Part shown: positions 41,579 through 50,816 of the stretch, piece after piece
How the letters are laid out: each line of letters starts with the position of its first letter
How positions within the stretch are numbered: position 1 is the stretch's first letter
NCBI GenBank assembly: GCA_029263055.1
Contig: JAJCYG010000083.1
Span: 1 to 64,000, forward strand
Source of the DNA: Actinomycetes bacterium
GTDB lineage: Bacteria > Auribacterota > JAJCYG01
Direction of reading: 5' to 3'
Length of the DNA stretch: 64,000 nucleotides
Notes under the pieces: model-generated
Databases searched by the model: none
Seen by the model: only the letters and a program-made list of their open reading frames with translations
Told to the model about the DNA's origin: nothing
Program-made: the position numbers and the translations under genes

Positions 41579-43291
41579 ATGGACAAGCGATGGGTGATCG
41601 TTCCTCAGAATGTAGAGCTTCAAAAAGCTTTTTCCAAAGAGTTTGAGATTCCTCAGATTACGGCACAGGTCCTTGTCAATCGCGGTTTACAGCATGTTAA
41701 TGAATCCTCCTTATTTCTCTATGGCAAATTAAGCCAGCTTCACGACCCCTTTATTTTCAATGATATGAAAGCAGCTGTTGACCGTGTGTTTAAAGCGATC
41801 GACAAAAAGGAAAAAATCATCATTTATGGGGATTATGATGTCGATGGTTCCACTGCTGCAGCATTACTTCTTCTTGTTTTTCGAGCCCTAAAAGCCAATG
41901 TTGATTATTATGTCCCGAATCGTGTTGAAGAGGGATATGGACTCAACAAAGGGGCTTTAGATGAACTGAAAAAAGACAAAGTCAAACTAATGATTACGGT
42001 TGATAACGGGATCAGTGCGATTGATGAAATTGCCCATGCGTCTAAAATTGGTTTGGATGTGATTGTGACAGATCATCATGAACCTAAAGGCGAAGTTCCT
42101 AAATGTGTGGCTGTATTAGATCCTAAAGCACCTGGCGAAACGTATCCTTTTAAAGGAATCTCTGGAGTGGGGATGGCCTTTAAGTTTGCGCATGCGGTTG
42201 TGCGCCGTGGTTTAGAAATTGATTATGAACCAGCTAAAGATATTGATTTAAAAGAACATTTAGATTTAGTTGCTTTAGGAACCGTGGCAGATGTGGTTCC
42301 ATTAGTGGATGAAAACCGAATCATGGTCAAGCATGGTTTGAAAAAATTATCTCGCACGTCAAAAGTAGGGATTAAAATATTAAAAGAAAAAGCAGGCTTA
42401 AGTGATGAAATCTCAACCGGCCAGGTTGCGTTTCGTTTGGCACCCCGTTTAAATGCTTCAGGCCGAATAGGCGATCCGCGTAACACAATTGATTTACTGA
42501 CGACAGATGATGAAGATGAAGCCTTAACATTGGCTCATACCTTAGAAGAGACCAATCGCGAACGCCAAGAAATTGAACGCAAAGTTTTAGAAGAAGCCAT
42601 GAAGCAGGTGAAGAGTGATGTGAGTGAAGAAGATCCTGTGATTGTGTTGGATGGAGAAAATTGGCATTCCGGTGTGATTGGAATTGTGGCCTCGCGTTTA
42701 GTTGGAACCTACTACAAGCCAACCGTGATTATTTCAACAGATGGTAAAGAGGGAAAAGGTTCTGCACGAAGTGTGAAGAACTTGCATATTTTAGATGCCT
42801 TAACCGACTGTGATAAATCATTAAAAGCCTATGGCGGGCACAAACAAGCAGCCGGCCTTTCTATTGAAACCAAAACCGTTAAAAAATTCCGCACCCAATT
42901 TATTGAATCAGTCCGTTCCCGAATCAAACCAGAAGATCTTATCCCTGAACTCGAAATTGATGTAGAAGTAGCGCTTGGGGATATTACCTATGACTTATTA
43001 GATAGTTTGGATCTCTTAGCCCCTTACGGCTATGAAAATCCACGTCCAATTTTCATCACCCGCAATGTTGAAGCATTACGCCCTTCATTAGTGGGAAAAA
43101 ATCATCTTAAGCTCATGTTCACAGATGGAAATGACACGATTGACGCCATTGGCTTTGATATGGCTGATGCCCTAAAGCTTTTACGCAAACCAGGCACCAA
43201 AGTAGATGTGGCCTACCGCCCACAAATTAACACCTTCCGCGGAAATTCCGCACTCCAACTTCAACTAGAAGACATCCGCATAGCCGAATAA
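41579..43291 (+). CDS. recJ: Single-stranded-DNA-specific exonuclease RecJ
   Basis: 570 residues, the standard length. The DHH phosphoesterase motifs include IYGDYDVDGSTAAALLL, TVDNGISA, VTDHHEPKGE and a C-terminal DHHA1 region (GGHKQAAGLSIE), followed by an OB domain. RecJ degrades 5' ends of single-stranded DNA with Mn2+ in recombination and mismatch repair. GAAAGGTG precedes the ATG. It lies with recG and ruvCAB in a recombination-rich part of the chromosome. Confidence 0.95.
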   Translation: MDKRWVIVPQNVELQKAFSKEFEIPQITAQVLVNRGLQHVNESSLFLYGKLSQLHDPFIFNDMKAAVDRVFKAIDKKEKIIIYGDYDVDGSTAAALLLLVFRALKANVDYYVPNRVEEGYGLNKGALDELKKDKVKLMITVDNGISAIDEIAHASKIGLDVIVTDHHEPKGEVPKCVAVLDPKAPGETYPFKGISGVGMAFKFAHAVVRRGLEIDYEPAKDIDLKEHLDLVALGTVADVVPLVDENRIMVKHGLKKLSRTSKVGIKILKEKAGLSDEISTGQVAFRLAPRLNASGRIGDPRNTIDLLTTDDEDEALTLAHTLEETNRERQEIERKVLEEAMKQVKSDVSEEDPVIVLDGENWHSGVIGIVASRLVGTYYKPTVIISTDGKEGKGSARSVKNLHILDALTDCDKSLKAYGGHKQAAGLSIETKTVKKFRTQFIESVRSRIKPEDLIPELEIDVEVALGDITYDLLDSLDLLAPYGYENPRPIFITRNVEALRPSLVGKNHLKLMFTDGNDTIDAIGFDMADALKLLRKPGTKVDVAYRPQINTFRGNSALQLQLEDIRIAE

Positions 43292-43341
43292 GAGTAAGCT
43301 TCTTCGCTAAAATTTCAAAAATATCTATAGGAAATTATTGT

Positions 43342-43370
43342 GTCATCCTGAGCTGAAAGCGAAGGATCTA
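43342..43370 (+). repeat. Dispersed intergenic repeat, single copy (GTCATCCTGAGC type)
   Basis: GTCATCCTGAGC, then GAAAGCGAAGGATCTA. It lies in the gap between recJ and rpmB and matches the units at 31696-31753 and 45939-45966. The rest of this 180-base gap is AT-rich and holds nothing I can identify. Confidence 0.8.
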
Positions 43371-43473
43371 GGTTTGTATAATTAATCTTTTGATAGATAT
43401 TAATAGAAATAAATAGAGAAATTGCTTTAAGTTGGGTTGATTTGATAGGGGAAAACGATATTTTGTAAGTTAC

Positions 43474-43704
43474 TTAGACAGCCTTGACGACTTTGCCGGC
43501 CTTCAAGCACTTTGTGCAGATATTGTAGAAACGAATGTTCCCTTTGATATTTGCCTTGATTCGTTGGAGATTAGGTTTAAATTTGCGTTTAGAAACACCT
43601 GTAATGTGTTGACCAATCCCACCTTTTTTCTTGGCCAAACCTTTACGTTCGATGCTGCTTCCAAAAACTGGACCTTTATCACAAATTTCGCATGTACGAG
43701 CCAT
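43474..43704 (-). CDS. rpmB: 50S ribosomal protein L28
   Basis: 76 residues. It starts MARTCEICDKGPVFG and contains RKGLAKKKGGIGQHITGVSKRKFKPNLQ and TKCLKAGKVVK. The two CxxC pairs (CEIC and CTKC) mark the zinc-binding form of L28. AGGAGA lies 6 bases before ATG 43704. It sits alone on the minus strand, divergent from recG by about 115 bases. Confidence 0.95.
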   Translation of the reverse strand: MARTCEICDKGPVFGSSIERKGLAKKKGGIGQHITGVSKRKFKPNLQRIKANIKGNIRFYNICTKCLKAGKVVKAV

Positions 43705-43806
43705 TTCAAATCTCCTAATAAGCCCATTATTATAGATACTTTCGATTCCATTGCAAGAAAAAAATTAGAGAGAATGAAGGGGCTCGTCTAGAAGGGGTTC
43801 CTATGC

Positions 43807-43821
43807 TATTATTTTTTCATG
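43807..43821 (+). promoter_or_regulatory. -10 box predicting a leaderless recG transcript
   Basis: TATTAT (43807-43812) ends exactly 6 bases before ATG 43819. There is no Shine-Dalgarno. Confidence 0.5.
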
Positions 43822-45906
43822 CAAATCGACTCACCACCACAGCAACAACTTGATCTGGAGCAGGTTAAAGGAATTGGACCTGCTCGAAAAGCTCTTTTGG
43901 CCAAGTTGGGCATTGAAACCGTTGAAGATCTCCTGTTTTTGCCTCCGAGGCGTTATGAGGATCGGCGCCATTTGAAGAAGATTGCTGATCTGAAAGAGGG
44001 GGAGGTGGCTACAGTCGTGGGTGAGGTGACTGGGAATTCGATTCAAAGAGGGCGCCGAGTTCGGATGTTTCGGCTGCGGTTAAAAGATGAGACCGCTCGA
44101 ATCACTTGCCTTTGGTTTAATCAAACCTATTTAAAAAATCAATTTGAGAAAAAAGACCGGGTCATTGTGACAGGTAAAGTTCGTTCTTATAAAGGAGTTG
44201 AGTTGCAGTTTGCTGCTCCTGAGTTTGAGGTGTTGAAAGAAGAAGATGATGTTCAAGATCCTATTCACATGGGCCGGATTGTGCCGATTTATCCACTCAC
44301 TGAAGGGTTATCTCAAAAGGTGATGCGTACCTTTGTCTATCGTGCTTTGGAATCGCATCTGAACTGTTTCTCTGAAATTTTTCCTGTTGATTGGATCAAG
44401 AAAAATAATTGGATGGAGCGTAAAGCCGCTTTGCAACAACTTCATTTTCCAAAGAGTGAAAGCGAAGCCGCGCGGGGACGAGAACGTTTAGCATATGAAG
44501 AATTTTTAGTGATGCAGCTCGGTATTTTTATGCGCCGTAAAGAGACTGATGCCGAGGCTGAAGGGATTGTGCATAAAAATAAGAAACATTTAACAGAAAA
44601 GCTGTTAGAAAATCTTCCGTTTGATTTAACACAAGCTCAAGCCAGAGTGATTGAAGAAATCAAGCAAGATATGGAATCCAACAAGCCAATGAACCGATTG
44701 TTGCAGGGGGATGTTGGCTCTGGTAAAACCGTGATAGCAATGAGTGCGATTGCGCACGCTTTAAGCAATGGGACTCAAGCTGCCTTAATGGCTCCAACAG
44801 AAATTTTAGCCGAGCAACATTTTTGGGGTTTTAGAAAATGGTTTAAAGCTTTAGGGATTGAAGTGGGTTTGTTGCGTAGTGACATGAGTAAAGATGAGAA
44901 GAGTCGCGTTTTACGTGACATTGCTTCGGGCCATTTAAAGTGTGTGATTGGAACGCATGCTTTAATCCAAAAGAAAGTTCAGTTTAAAAACTTGAGCATG
45001 GTGGTGATTGACGAACAGCACAAATTTGGGGTGATGCAGCGAGCCAAGCTCCGTCAAAAAGGGTGGCAGCCTGATCTACTGGTGATGACCGCCACGCCGA
45101 TTCCTCGTACCTTGGCTTTGACGGTATATGGCGATTTAGAGGTTTCTGTCTTAGATGAGTTGCCTCCAGGCCGTACTCCAATTACCACTCGTTGGATCAC
45201 TCAAACCAAACTAAAAAAAGCCTATGATTGGATTAAAGGAGAAGTAGCCAAAGGGCGCCAAGTCTATTTTCTTTACCCACTCGTAGAAGAGTCAGAAAAA
45301 TTGGATCTCAAATCAGCAGTCACCATGTATGAAGAACTAAACAACAAAGTCTTCAAACAAGAACGAGTCGGTTTGATTCATGGAAAATTAAAGTACCAAG
45401 AAAAAGAACAAGCCATGGCTGACTTTAAAAAGAAAAAACTAGATATTTTGGTTTCCACAACTGTGATTGAAGTGGGGATTGATGTTCCTAATGCGACCAT
45501 CATGTTAATCGACAATGCCGAACGTTATGGACTGGCTCAACTTCACCAGCTTCGAGGGCGTGTCGGTCGCAGTTCATTAAAGTCGTATTGCGTCTTAGTG
45601 GGTAAACCGAAAACAGAAGAGGGTAAAGTCCGCCTCAAAACAATGGTCGAAACCCAAGACGGTTTTAAAATAGCTGAAGAAGATTTGCGTTTACGTGGCC
45701 CTGGAGAGTTCTTAGGCATTCGCCAACATGGTATTCCATCACTTCGCATCGGTAACCTAGTCTCAGACTTCCAACTTTTAGAACTCGCCCGCAAAGATGC
45801 CACAGACCTCCTCAACAACGAAAAAATGCATTTCACTGACTGGTACAAAGTCCTCAATCTCGTTCAAAATCGCTTTTCTCAAAAAATCCAATTGGCTCAT
45901 GCCTAA
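43819..45906 (+). CDS. recG: ATP-dependent DNA helicase RecG
   Basis: 695 residues. The N-terminal wedge/OB domain (VKGIGPARKALLAKLGIETVEDLLF) binds branched DNA. The SF2 helicase core has Walker A LLQGDVGSGKTVIA, DEQH box VIDEQHKFG, VMTATPIPRTLALT, and motifs IDVPNATIMLIDNAERYG and QLRGRVGRSS. It regresses stalled forks. No ribosome site is seen; a -10 box abuts the start. Confidence 0.95.
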   Translation: MQIDSPPQQQLDLEQVKGIGPARKALLAKLGIETVEDLLFLPPRRYEDRRHLKKIADLKEGEVATVVGEVTGNSIQRGRRVRMFRLRLKDETARITCLWFNQTYLKNQFEKKDRVIVTGKVRSYKGVELQFAAPEFEVLKEEDDVQDPIHMGRIVPIYPLTEGLSQKVMRTFVYRALESHLNCFSEIFPVDWIKKNNWMERKAALQQLHFPKSESEAARGRERLAYEEFLVMQLGIFMRRKETDAEAEGIVHKNKKHLTEKLLENLPFDLTQAQARVIEEIKQDMESNKPMNRLLQGDVGSGKTVIAMSAIAHALSNGTQAALMAPTEILAEQHFWGFRKWFKALGIEVGLLRSDMSKDEKSRVLRDIASGHLKCVIGTHALIQKKVQFKNLSMVVIDEQHKFGVMQRAKLRQKGWQPDLLVMTATPIPRTLALTVYGDLEVSVLDELPPGRTPITTRWITQTKLKKAYDWIKGEVAKGRQVYFLYPLVEESEKLDLKSAVTMYEELNNKVFKQERVGLIHGKLKYQEKEQAMADFKKKKLDILVSTTVIEVGIDVPNATIMLIDNAERYGLAQLHQLRGRVGRSSLKSYCVLVGKPKTEEGKVRLKTMVETQDGFKIAEEDLRLRGPGEFLGIRQHGIPSLRIGNLVSDFQLLELARKDATDLLNNEKMHFTDWYKVLNLVQNRFSQKIQLAHA

Positions 45907-45938
45907 ATTTATTAGTTTTATGATAAGAAAAAAGGCGT

Positions 45939-45966
45939 GTCATCCTGAGCGTAGCGAAGGATCTCG
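45939..45966 (+). repeat. Dispersed intergenic repeat, single copy (GTCATCCTGAGC type)
   Basis: GTCATCCTGAGC, then GTAGCGAAGGATCT, between recG and the zeta-like gene. Third location of the same unit in this window. Confidence 0.8.
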
Positions 45967-46007
45967 TCTTATCTAGATTTTTATTCGATTGCTAAAAAGA
46001 ATTAGTG

Positions 46008-46022
46008 TAAACTCGTTTCATG
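46008..46022 (+). promoter_or_regulatory. -10 box predicting a leaderless zeta-like transcript
   Basis: TAAACT (46008-46013) ends exactly 6 bases before ATG 46020. There is no Shine-Dalgarno. Confidence 0.45.
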
Positions 46023-46604
46023 CCAAAATCTAAAAAACATCCCAATCTTTACATTATTGCCGGCCCAAATGGGGCAGGGAAGACTACTTTTGCGACTGAA
46101 TTTTTGCCTCAGTTTGTTAGTTGTCCTAATTTTGTGAATGCTGACCTCATAGCTAAAGGATTTGCACCTTTTTCACCAGAGTCAGTCGCAATTAAGGCAG
46201 GGCGACTTTTTCTTAAGGAAATCCGTGAATTGTCAGAAAAGAAAATAGATTTTTCTTTTGAAACAACCTTGTCAGGAAAAACATATATTTCGTTGTTGAA
46301 GGAGCTTAAAAAAAAGGGATATATCATCCATTTATTTTTTTTATGGGTTCCTGATGTTGAATTATCTTTAGGTAGAATACGTGATCGAGTTTTGCATGGT
46401 GGACACAATATTCCTCCGAAAGATGTAAAGAGGCGTTTTAAAAGAAGCGTCTCTAATTTTTTTAAAACCTATAAACCGTTATCAGATCATTGGATGTTAT
46501 TCGATAATGCAACAAATACTCCGAGATTGATTGCTTCGGAATCAGATGGTAAGCTTATAGTAGAAGACAAAAAAATATTCGAGGTTTTAACAAAGCTAAA
46601 ATGA
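46020..46604 (+). CDS. Zeta-toxin-family P-loop kinase
   Basis: 194 residues. Walker A GPNGAGKTT is at 15-23, followed by FVNADLIAKGFAPF and FETTLSGKTY, the pattern of chromosomal zeta-toxin-like (AAA_33) kinases. A later RIRDRVLHGGHNIP segment holds the Arg/His residues of the lid. Plasmid zeta toxins phosphorylate UDP-N-acetylsugars and stop peptidoglycan synthesis; for this chromosomal group the substrate is not established. The gene overlaps the next ORF by ATGA, giving a two-gene module. The AT-rich body and leaderless start set it apart from the neighbouring recG. Confidence 0.8.
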   Translation: MPKSKKHPNLYIIAGPNGAGKTTFATEFLPQFVSCPNFVNADLIAKGFAPFSPESVAIKAGRLFLKEIRELSEKKIDFSFETTLSGKTYISLLKELKKKGYIIHLFFLWVPDVELSLGRIRDRVLHGGHNIPPKDVKRRFKRSVSNFFKTYKPLSDHWMLFDNATNTPRLIASESDGKLIVEDKKIFEVLTKLK

Positions 46605-46756
46605 AATCAAAAGCAGCCACTATTCAGTCTCAAGCCAAAAAAGCATTAAAATCTGCTATTCGCAAAGTCATTGCCGAACACAAGCTTACAGGCGATCCCC
46701 TCTACATATGGAAGAATGGCCGTGTTCAGCGCGTCTCACCTGATAAATTAAAATAA
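46601..46756 (+). CDS. 51-residue partner of the zeta-like kinase (candidate antitoxin)
   Basis: A small ORF starting inside the stop of the kinase gene (ATGA overlap). The N-terminal half is a basic helix (MKSKAATIQSQAKKAL...KVIAEHK). The C-terminal part GDPLYIWKNGRVQRVSPDKL resembles short proteins often seen beside zeta-like kinases, with a GxPxxxWxxGxVxxxxP pattern (from memory). It could be an antitoxin or a regulatory subunit. Known epsilon antitoxins usually precede zeta, so the reversed order is notable. Its length and coupling support translation; its function is inferred. Confidence 0.65.
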   Translation: MKSKAATIQSQAKKALKSAIRKVIAEHKLTGDPLYIWKNGRVQRVSPDKLK

Positions 46757-46795
46757 AGTCCTTGTATTAGTTGTAACTATCTTATGATAAGGTTC

Positions 46796-46824
46796 TTGAC
46801 GAAATATCCTTAGTTTGATATTCT
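46796..46824 (+). promoter_or_regulatory. Sigma-70 promoter of the 1302-residue exported protein gene
   Basis: TTGACG (46796-46801), a 17-base spacer and TATTCT (46819-46824). Transcription would begin near 46831, before the GAGGAA ribosome site at 46840-46845. Confidence 0.7.
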
Positions 46825-46850
46825 TTTTATTTCATATTGAGGAACTTTTT

Positions 46851-49800
46851 GTGAAATTACGTCTCTTACGATTACTTAGTCTTTTTTTGATTGTTTTAGT
46901 GGGCCCTTCCCAATGGGGCTTGCCGCAAACTTTTTCTAGCCAAATCCTTTCTCCTGTCAGTTTTAGCCTTCCTTTTCAGCAGCAAACTATCAATGCACTG
47001 CTTCAGTATCGGGCATGGAAAGCAAAAGTATCAGATGATGCTTTTTGGGAAGAGATACAAAGTTCACACGTTTCTCAAGTGATTAATCTAGAGATGTTAG
47101 CTCTTGAGTTGCCAAATGCGTTATCTAAGTTAGAAGATGCATTAAAAGAGGACATACTTGTTCAAGAAGCTTGGGCAGAAGCAATGGCAGGAGAGGTAAT
47201 CGTTTCTAGTTTAAAAACAAAGGACCAGAGTCTAAAGGAAACGACAGCCGTTGAATCAAAAGGATTTCTGTTGGAAGTACTTAAGTTAGATAGAGATTCC
47301 AGTGGTTTTGAAAGAAAAGCAAAGGGTCTTCGAAATTCTAAACCGACTTTAGAACGATTAACACATACTTCTAACTATGGTCCAATGAATTGGGCGATGT
47401 TTCATGTGCATGATCTCTCTAAAATGTTTAAGCTATTTTTTCTTTTTTTAAAAAAGGATCGATTGACTTATTTAGAAGAAGTGAGTCGTGAAAAATTTGG
47501 CGTTGAACCTTTTTTAGCTTTTTCAAGTTCTGCAATAGCTGAAGTAAAGTTTAACTCTGAACTATCTAAATATTTTTCAAAGAATTCGAATGGTGATATT
47601 CGTGACTTTAGACGTTTGTGGAGCTCTTTTAAGCAGATCTCTTTTGTCTTTGATTTCTTTGGAAAAGAATCCATTCAAAAATTAGAGCAAGAGTTTGTTC
47701 GGTTTCTTGCACCAAAATTAGAAGAAGCTAAATCTGAAGAGAATTTAAACGATCTTTATGAAATTCATAATCTTTTAAAAACACTTTTAGCACCAGAGGG
47801 TGATTTTAATAAAAGTTCTCTCTCGGATAAAATGTTTGTGGTTTTTGCTGGTTTGATGATCGTTGATGCATGGCGGCATGAAAAGTATTATTCTAAGTGG
47901 GTTTATTGCCCCCATCAGTGGACTCAAAATTTGGCTCAACATTGTCTAACTCTATTGGAATCAGGTAATCCTCTTGTTTCTTTATTTGAACCCTTAACTC
48001 AGCTTTCTGAATGGAAAGGGGAGGAGGTTTATGATGAAGAAGACGTTGAAAATTTGTATCCACATTATGAGGAGATTTATTCCAAGACAATTGATTTTGG
48101 AATTGGATTGATGGAGGAAATAAACTTTGATCTGACTCCTTTTTTATTGGATTTAGCTCGTAAATTAGATCGCGCAGATCCAAGTAAGCAAAAGGTCTTT
48201 GACTATCTTGGTAAAAAAGCTGAAGAACAAGCTAAAAAAGATCCAGAGACAGGTGATATTTATAGAATTCCACATGTAATACAAGCTAGATTAAAGGTAA
48301 ACCCCAACTATGATGAAACAATATTTTATTTAACACTCTTTTCTGATTTTTCTAAAGAAAGCTTTCCTTTATTATTTCGTTCTTTTTTAGAAAAAAAGAC
48401 AGTGGATGAGCAGGATTTTGAACGGTTAGGTTTGCTTTGGGGAGTTGATAAGAAGGCGCTTATAAAGGTACATTCCTTTTACAATGAGGGGGTTATTGTT
48501 GAGTATAATCCTGAATTGTTTCCTCTTTATCTTGATATGGCTCAGTCTTCAACCTTTTCTCAAATCATTGAAAAACTTTCAATTCTTTCAGAGAGGAGGG
48601 GATGGTTTAAACCGATGAAAGACGATTCATATGCTATTGATGATTATCCTTATATTATTTTTGTGAGAGAGGTTGAAGCTAAAGAGTATTTTTCTAAATT
48701 GCGTGGTTTAATTGGAACTGAAAACGAAACTTTGGTCGATGGGATTGTTAAGGGGTATCTAAAAGGGGGTGAAACTTTAGATATCAAGCAGGTTATTTTG
48801 GTTTTTAAGCAAGTCTTATCTGGTATTTATGATAAGGGGGGCGTTTTTCAACAGTTTGAAGATTTCTTTATTGATCAAGAAGGACATTTTGCTCAGTTTT
48901 TAGCTAAAAATCGTGATCTTACCTTTCAAGACCTGATCAAGTTTTCTGCCTTTTTTTCCATGTTCAAGAATGCTGATGGAGATGTTCTTAACCCGTTTAT
49001 GCTTATTAATCTTTTAGAGGAAGAAGGTATGAATAATTCTTTTTCTAATACATTAAGAATGTTAGAGGCTTTAGGAAAAGGGACTCACCTTATACGTATT
49101 TTGTTTAGCTCTGTTGCTTTAATCAAGCACTCTCCAGGGGAGTTTGATGTAGAAAGCTTTATCTCTTATGTTCAGGATATGGGCCATAATCATGGGCCTG
49201 TTGTGTTTCGAGCTTATAAATTGATTAAGCAATTAGCTGCTGAAGAAAAAACCCATGCTAATAAAGAATTGATTCAGTTAGGGCTAAAAGGAAAATTAGG
49301 GCGTGACGGTCATATTGCAATTAATAAGTTAAAGAGAGTAGCTCAACAGTTTTCTGCTCAGGTTTTAGAAGCTGGAGAACTACCTGAAAATATTTTAGAA
49401 AGTCCTCTTAAGATTGATTTGCTTCGGATGTTGGTTAATTTTGATGGGACTCACTGGCCTGATCCTGGAGAAGATTTCAATAAACGACTAGGTAATTTTT
49501 TAGACGATAAATTAGCAGGGTTAATCAATCCTTTACCTGATCTTTTTTATGAAGAGACTAAAGAGGGGAATAAGAAATTAAGATTGGGTCAGGTTGATCT
49601 TCATCGGTTTTCCAAAAACTTTGAGTTTTTAAAAGGAGCTAAGAAAAAGTTTGATCAACTGGTGATTGATTTAAAGCTTTCGTATAAATGGAGTCAAACA
49701 AAAGAAGATCTCTTTAAACCGATTGCGAAAAAAATAGTCTTAGAGGCTTTTGATAAAGAGTTAGACGGTTTGAAAGTGCGACTCTCAAAAAGTAACAAGC

Positions 49801-50759
49801 CAAGGGGGTTGCAAGCATTAAGAGAAAGGATGGCAGAAGTTGGCCAATTAAGGGAGGCTATTCAAAGAGGGGGAAAGGCACTTCCTATATTGATTCGATT
49901 AGCTCCTAAGACTAATTCAGAATTAGGGAGAGTTTTGAGGTTGTTATTATACCGACAAGGATTTTTAAAAAACGTGACTTATGCTCGTCAATTTAGACAA
50001 AATTTTAGTTCTGATTCGATTTCAATTTCCATTCCAAATATTACCCTTATGATTGAATTTATTAATGATATTGTCAAACAGCATGTGTTAAGTGAGTTTG
50101 AATTAGATCCGCCAATATTAAAGAATGTTAGAGGTCACTTAAATATTCGAACCTTAAAAGATGAGCTTAACCGGGCAGAAAAGCTGAAGGATGAAGAGAC
50201 GACCACCTTGACTATTGTTCCTGCGCGTGGTTTTTTAGCTGAAATGAGTGGGTATTATTATGATTCGTGTTGGACTCGTCTGAAAAATATTATGAAAGAT
50301 AATGAAGACTTAGTTGGTTTTTTCTTTGTAGAAAATTATGATGATCCTAAAAAGATGCGTTTGGTTGGAGGTTCTTTATTGATTCTAACTCAATCAGGAG
50401 GTCGAGAAACCTTTATTATCCGAGGTTTGAATCCGCAAGATGCGATTGCCAACAAATACAGCTCTGTTGATTTGGTGAATGGCTTTTTAGACTATTTAAA
50501 AACGATTCCTTTATCTCCTGGAGAGACGGAACGTCTTATAGGGGTCCCTATAGATTCTGGTGCACGAAGTAACCGGCCAGGGGTCAACAATGTCTTTGAG
50601 AAAATTTGGGGAGAAAAAATGGCTTTAGATAAATCCAATAGCTTTAATGGTTACCACATTACCCACGAATGTCGTTTTCTAATGCAAGTTGAAACAGAAT
50701 TACCTCATATCGAGAATCTTCCTGGTTCTGTTAAGAAAGTTATTGGAGAAGCTATTTAA
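46851..50759 (+). CDS. Large exported protein of unknown function
   Basis: 1302 residues from GTG 46851, preceded by GAGGAA at 5 bases; an upstream in-frame TTG (46815) overlaps the promoter. A signal peptide (LRLLRLLSLFLIVLVGPSQWG) leads to a long, mostly helical, charged body without repeats I can name. The last 200 residues look like a separate globular domain, with motifs RGFLAEMSGYYYDSCWTR, GGSLLILTQSG, FIIRGLNPQDA, GARSNRPGV and HITHECRF; conserved-looking Cys, Asn and His suggest an enzyme, possibly acyltransferase-like, but I do not recognise it. It has no operon partner. Base composition is AT-rich compared with recG. Confidence 0.7.
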   Translation: MKLRLLRLLSLFLIVLVGPSQWGLPQTFSSQILSPVSFSLPFQQQTINALLQYRAWKAKVSDDAFWEEIQSSHVSQVINLEMLALELPNALSKLEDALKEDILVQEAWAEAMAGEVIVSSLKTKDQSLKETTAVESKGFLLEVLKLDRDSSGFERKAKGLRNSKPTLERLTHTSNYGPMNWAMFHVHDLSKMFKLFFLFLKKDRLTYLEEVSREKFGVEPFLAFSSSAIAEVKFNSELSKYFSKNSNGDIRDFRRLWSSFKQISFVFDFFGKESIQKLEQEFVRFLAPKLEEAKSEENLNDLYEIHNLLKTLLAPEGDFNKSSLSDKMFVVFAGLMIVDAWRHEKYYSKWVYCPHQWTQNLAQHCLTLLESGNPLVSLFEPLTQLSEWKGEEVYDEEDVENLYPHYEEIYSKTIDFGIGLMEEINFDLTPFLLDLARKLDRADPSKQKVFDYLGKKAEEQAKKDPETGDIYRIPHVIQARLKVNPNYDETIFYLTLFSDFSKESFPLLFRSFLEKKTVDEQDFERLGLLWGVDKKALIKVHSFYNEGVIVEYNPELFPLYLDMAQSSTFSQIIEKLSILSERRGWFKPMKDDSYAIDDYPYIIFVREVEAKEYFSKLRGLIGTENETLVDGIVKGYLKGGETLDIKQVILVFKQVLSGIYDKGGVFQQFEDFFIDQEGHFAQFLAKNRDLTFQDLIKFSAFFSMFKNADGDVLNPFMLINLLEEEGMNNSFSNTLRMLEALGKGTHLIRILFSSVALIKHSPGEFDVESFISYVQDMGHNHGPVVFRAYKLIKQLAAEEKTHANKELIQLGLKGKLGRDGHIAINKLKRVAQQFSAQVLEAGELPENILESPLKIDLLRMLVNFDGTHWPDPGEDFNKRLGNFLDDKLAGLINPLPDLFYEETKEGNKKLRLGQVDLHRFSKNFEFLKGAKKKFDQLVIDLKLSYKWSQTKEDLFKPIAKKIVLEAFDKELDGLKVRLSKSNKPRGLQALRERMAEVGQLREAIQRGGKALPILIRLAPKTNSELGRVLRLLLYRQGFLKNVTYARQFRQNFSSDSISISIPNITLMIEFINDIVKQHVLSEFELDPPILKNVRGHLNIRTLKDELNRAEKLKDEETTTLTIVPARGFLAEMSGYYYDSCWTRLKNIMKDNEDLVGFFFVENYDDPKKMRLVGGSLLILTQSGGRETFIIRGLNPQDAIANKYSSVDLVNGFLDYLKTIPLSPGETERLIGVPIDSGARSNRPGVNNVFEKIWGEKMALDKSNSFNGYHITHECRFLMQVETELPHIENLPGSVKKVIGEAI

Positions 50760-50773
50760 TTTGTAGGTTGGGG

Positions 50774-50802
50774 TTGCTTGTGGTGTAGAGGTAGAGTAAG
50801 AT
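50774..50802 (+). promoter_or_regulatory. Promoter of the LacI-family regulator gene
   Basis: TTGCTT (50774-50779), a 17-base spacer and TAAGAT (50797-50802). The operator at 50803-50816 starts at the next base and covers the transcription start. Confidence 0.65.
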
Positions 50803-50816
50803 TGTAACCGCTTACA
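50803..50816. promoter_or_regulatory. LacI/CcpA-type operator at the regulator's own start
   Basis: TGTAACCGCTTACA, which fits the LacI-family consensus TGTAANCGNTTACA. It lies directly between the -10 box and ATG 50817, so bound repressor would block transcription. The reverse complement recurs at 51844-51857. Confidence 0.85.

Noticed and set aside
43503..43751. Longer minus-strand ORF overlapping rpmB in another frame
   Set aside because: rpmB itself has a clear product and ribosome site; this frame has none.
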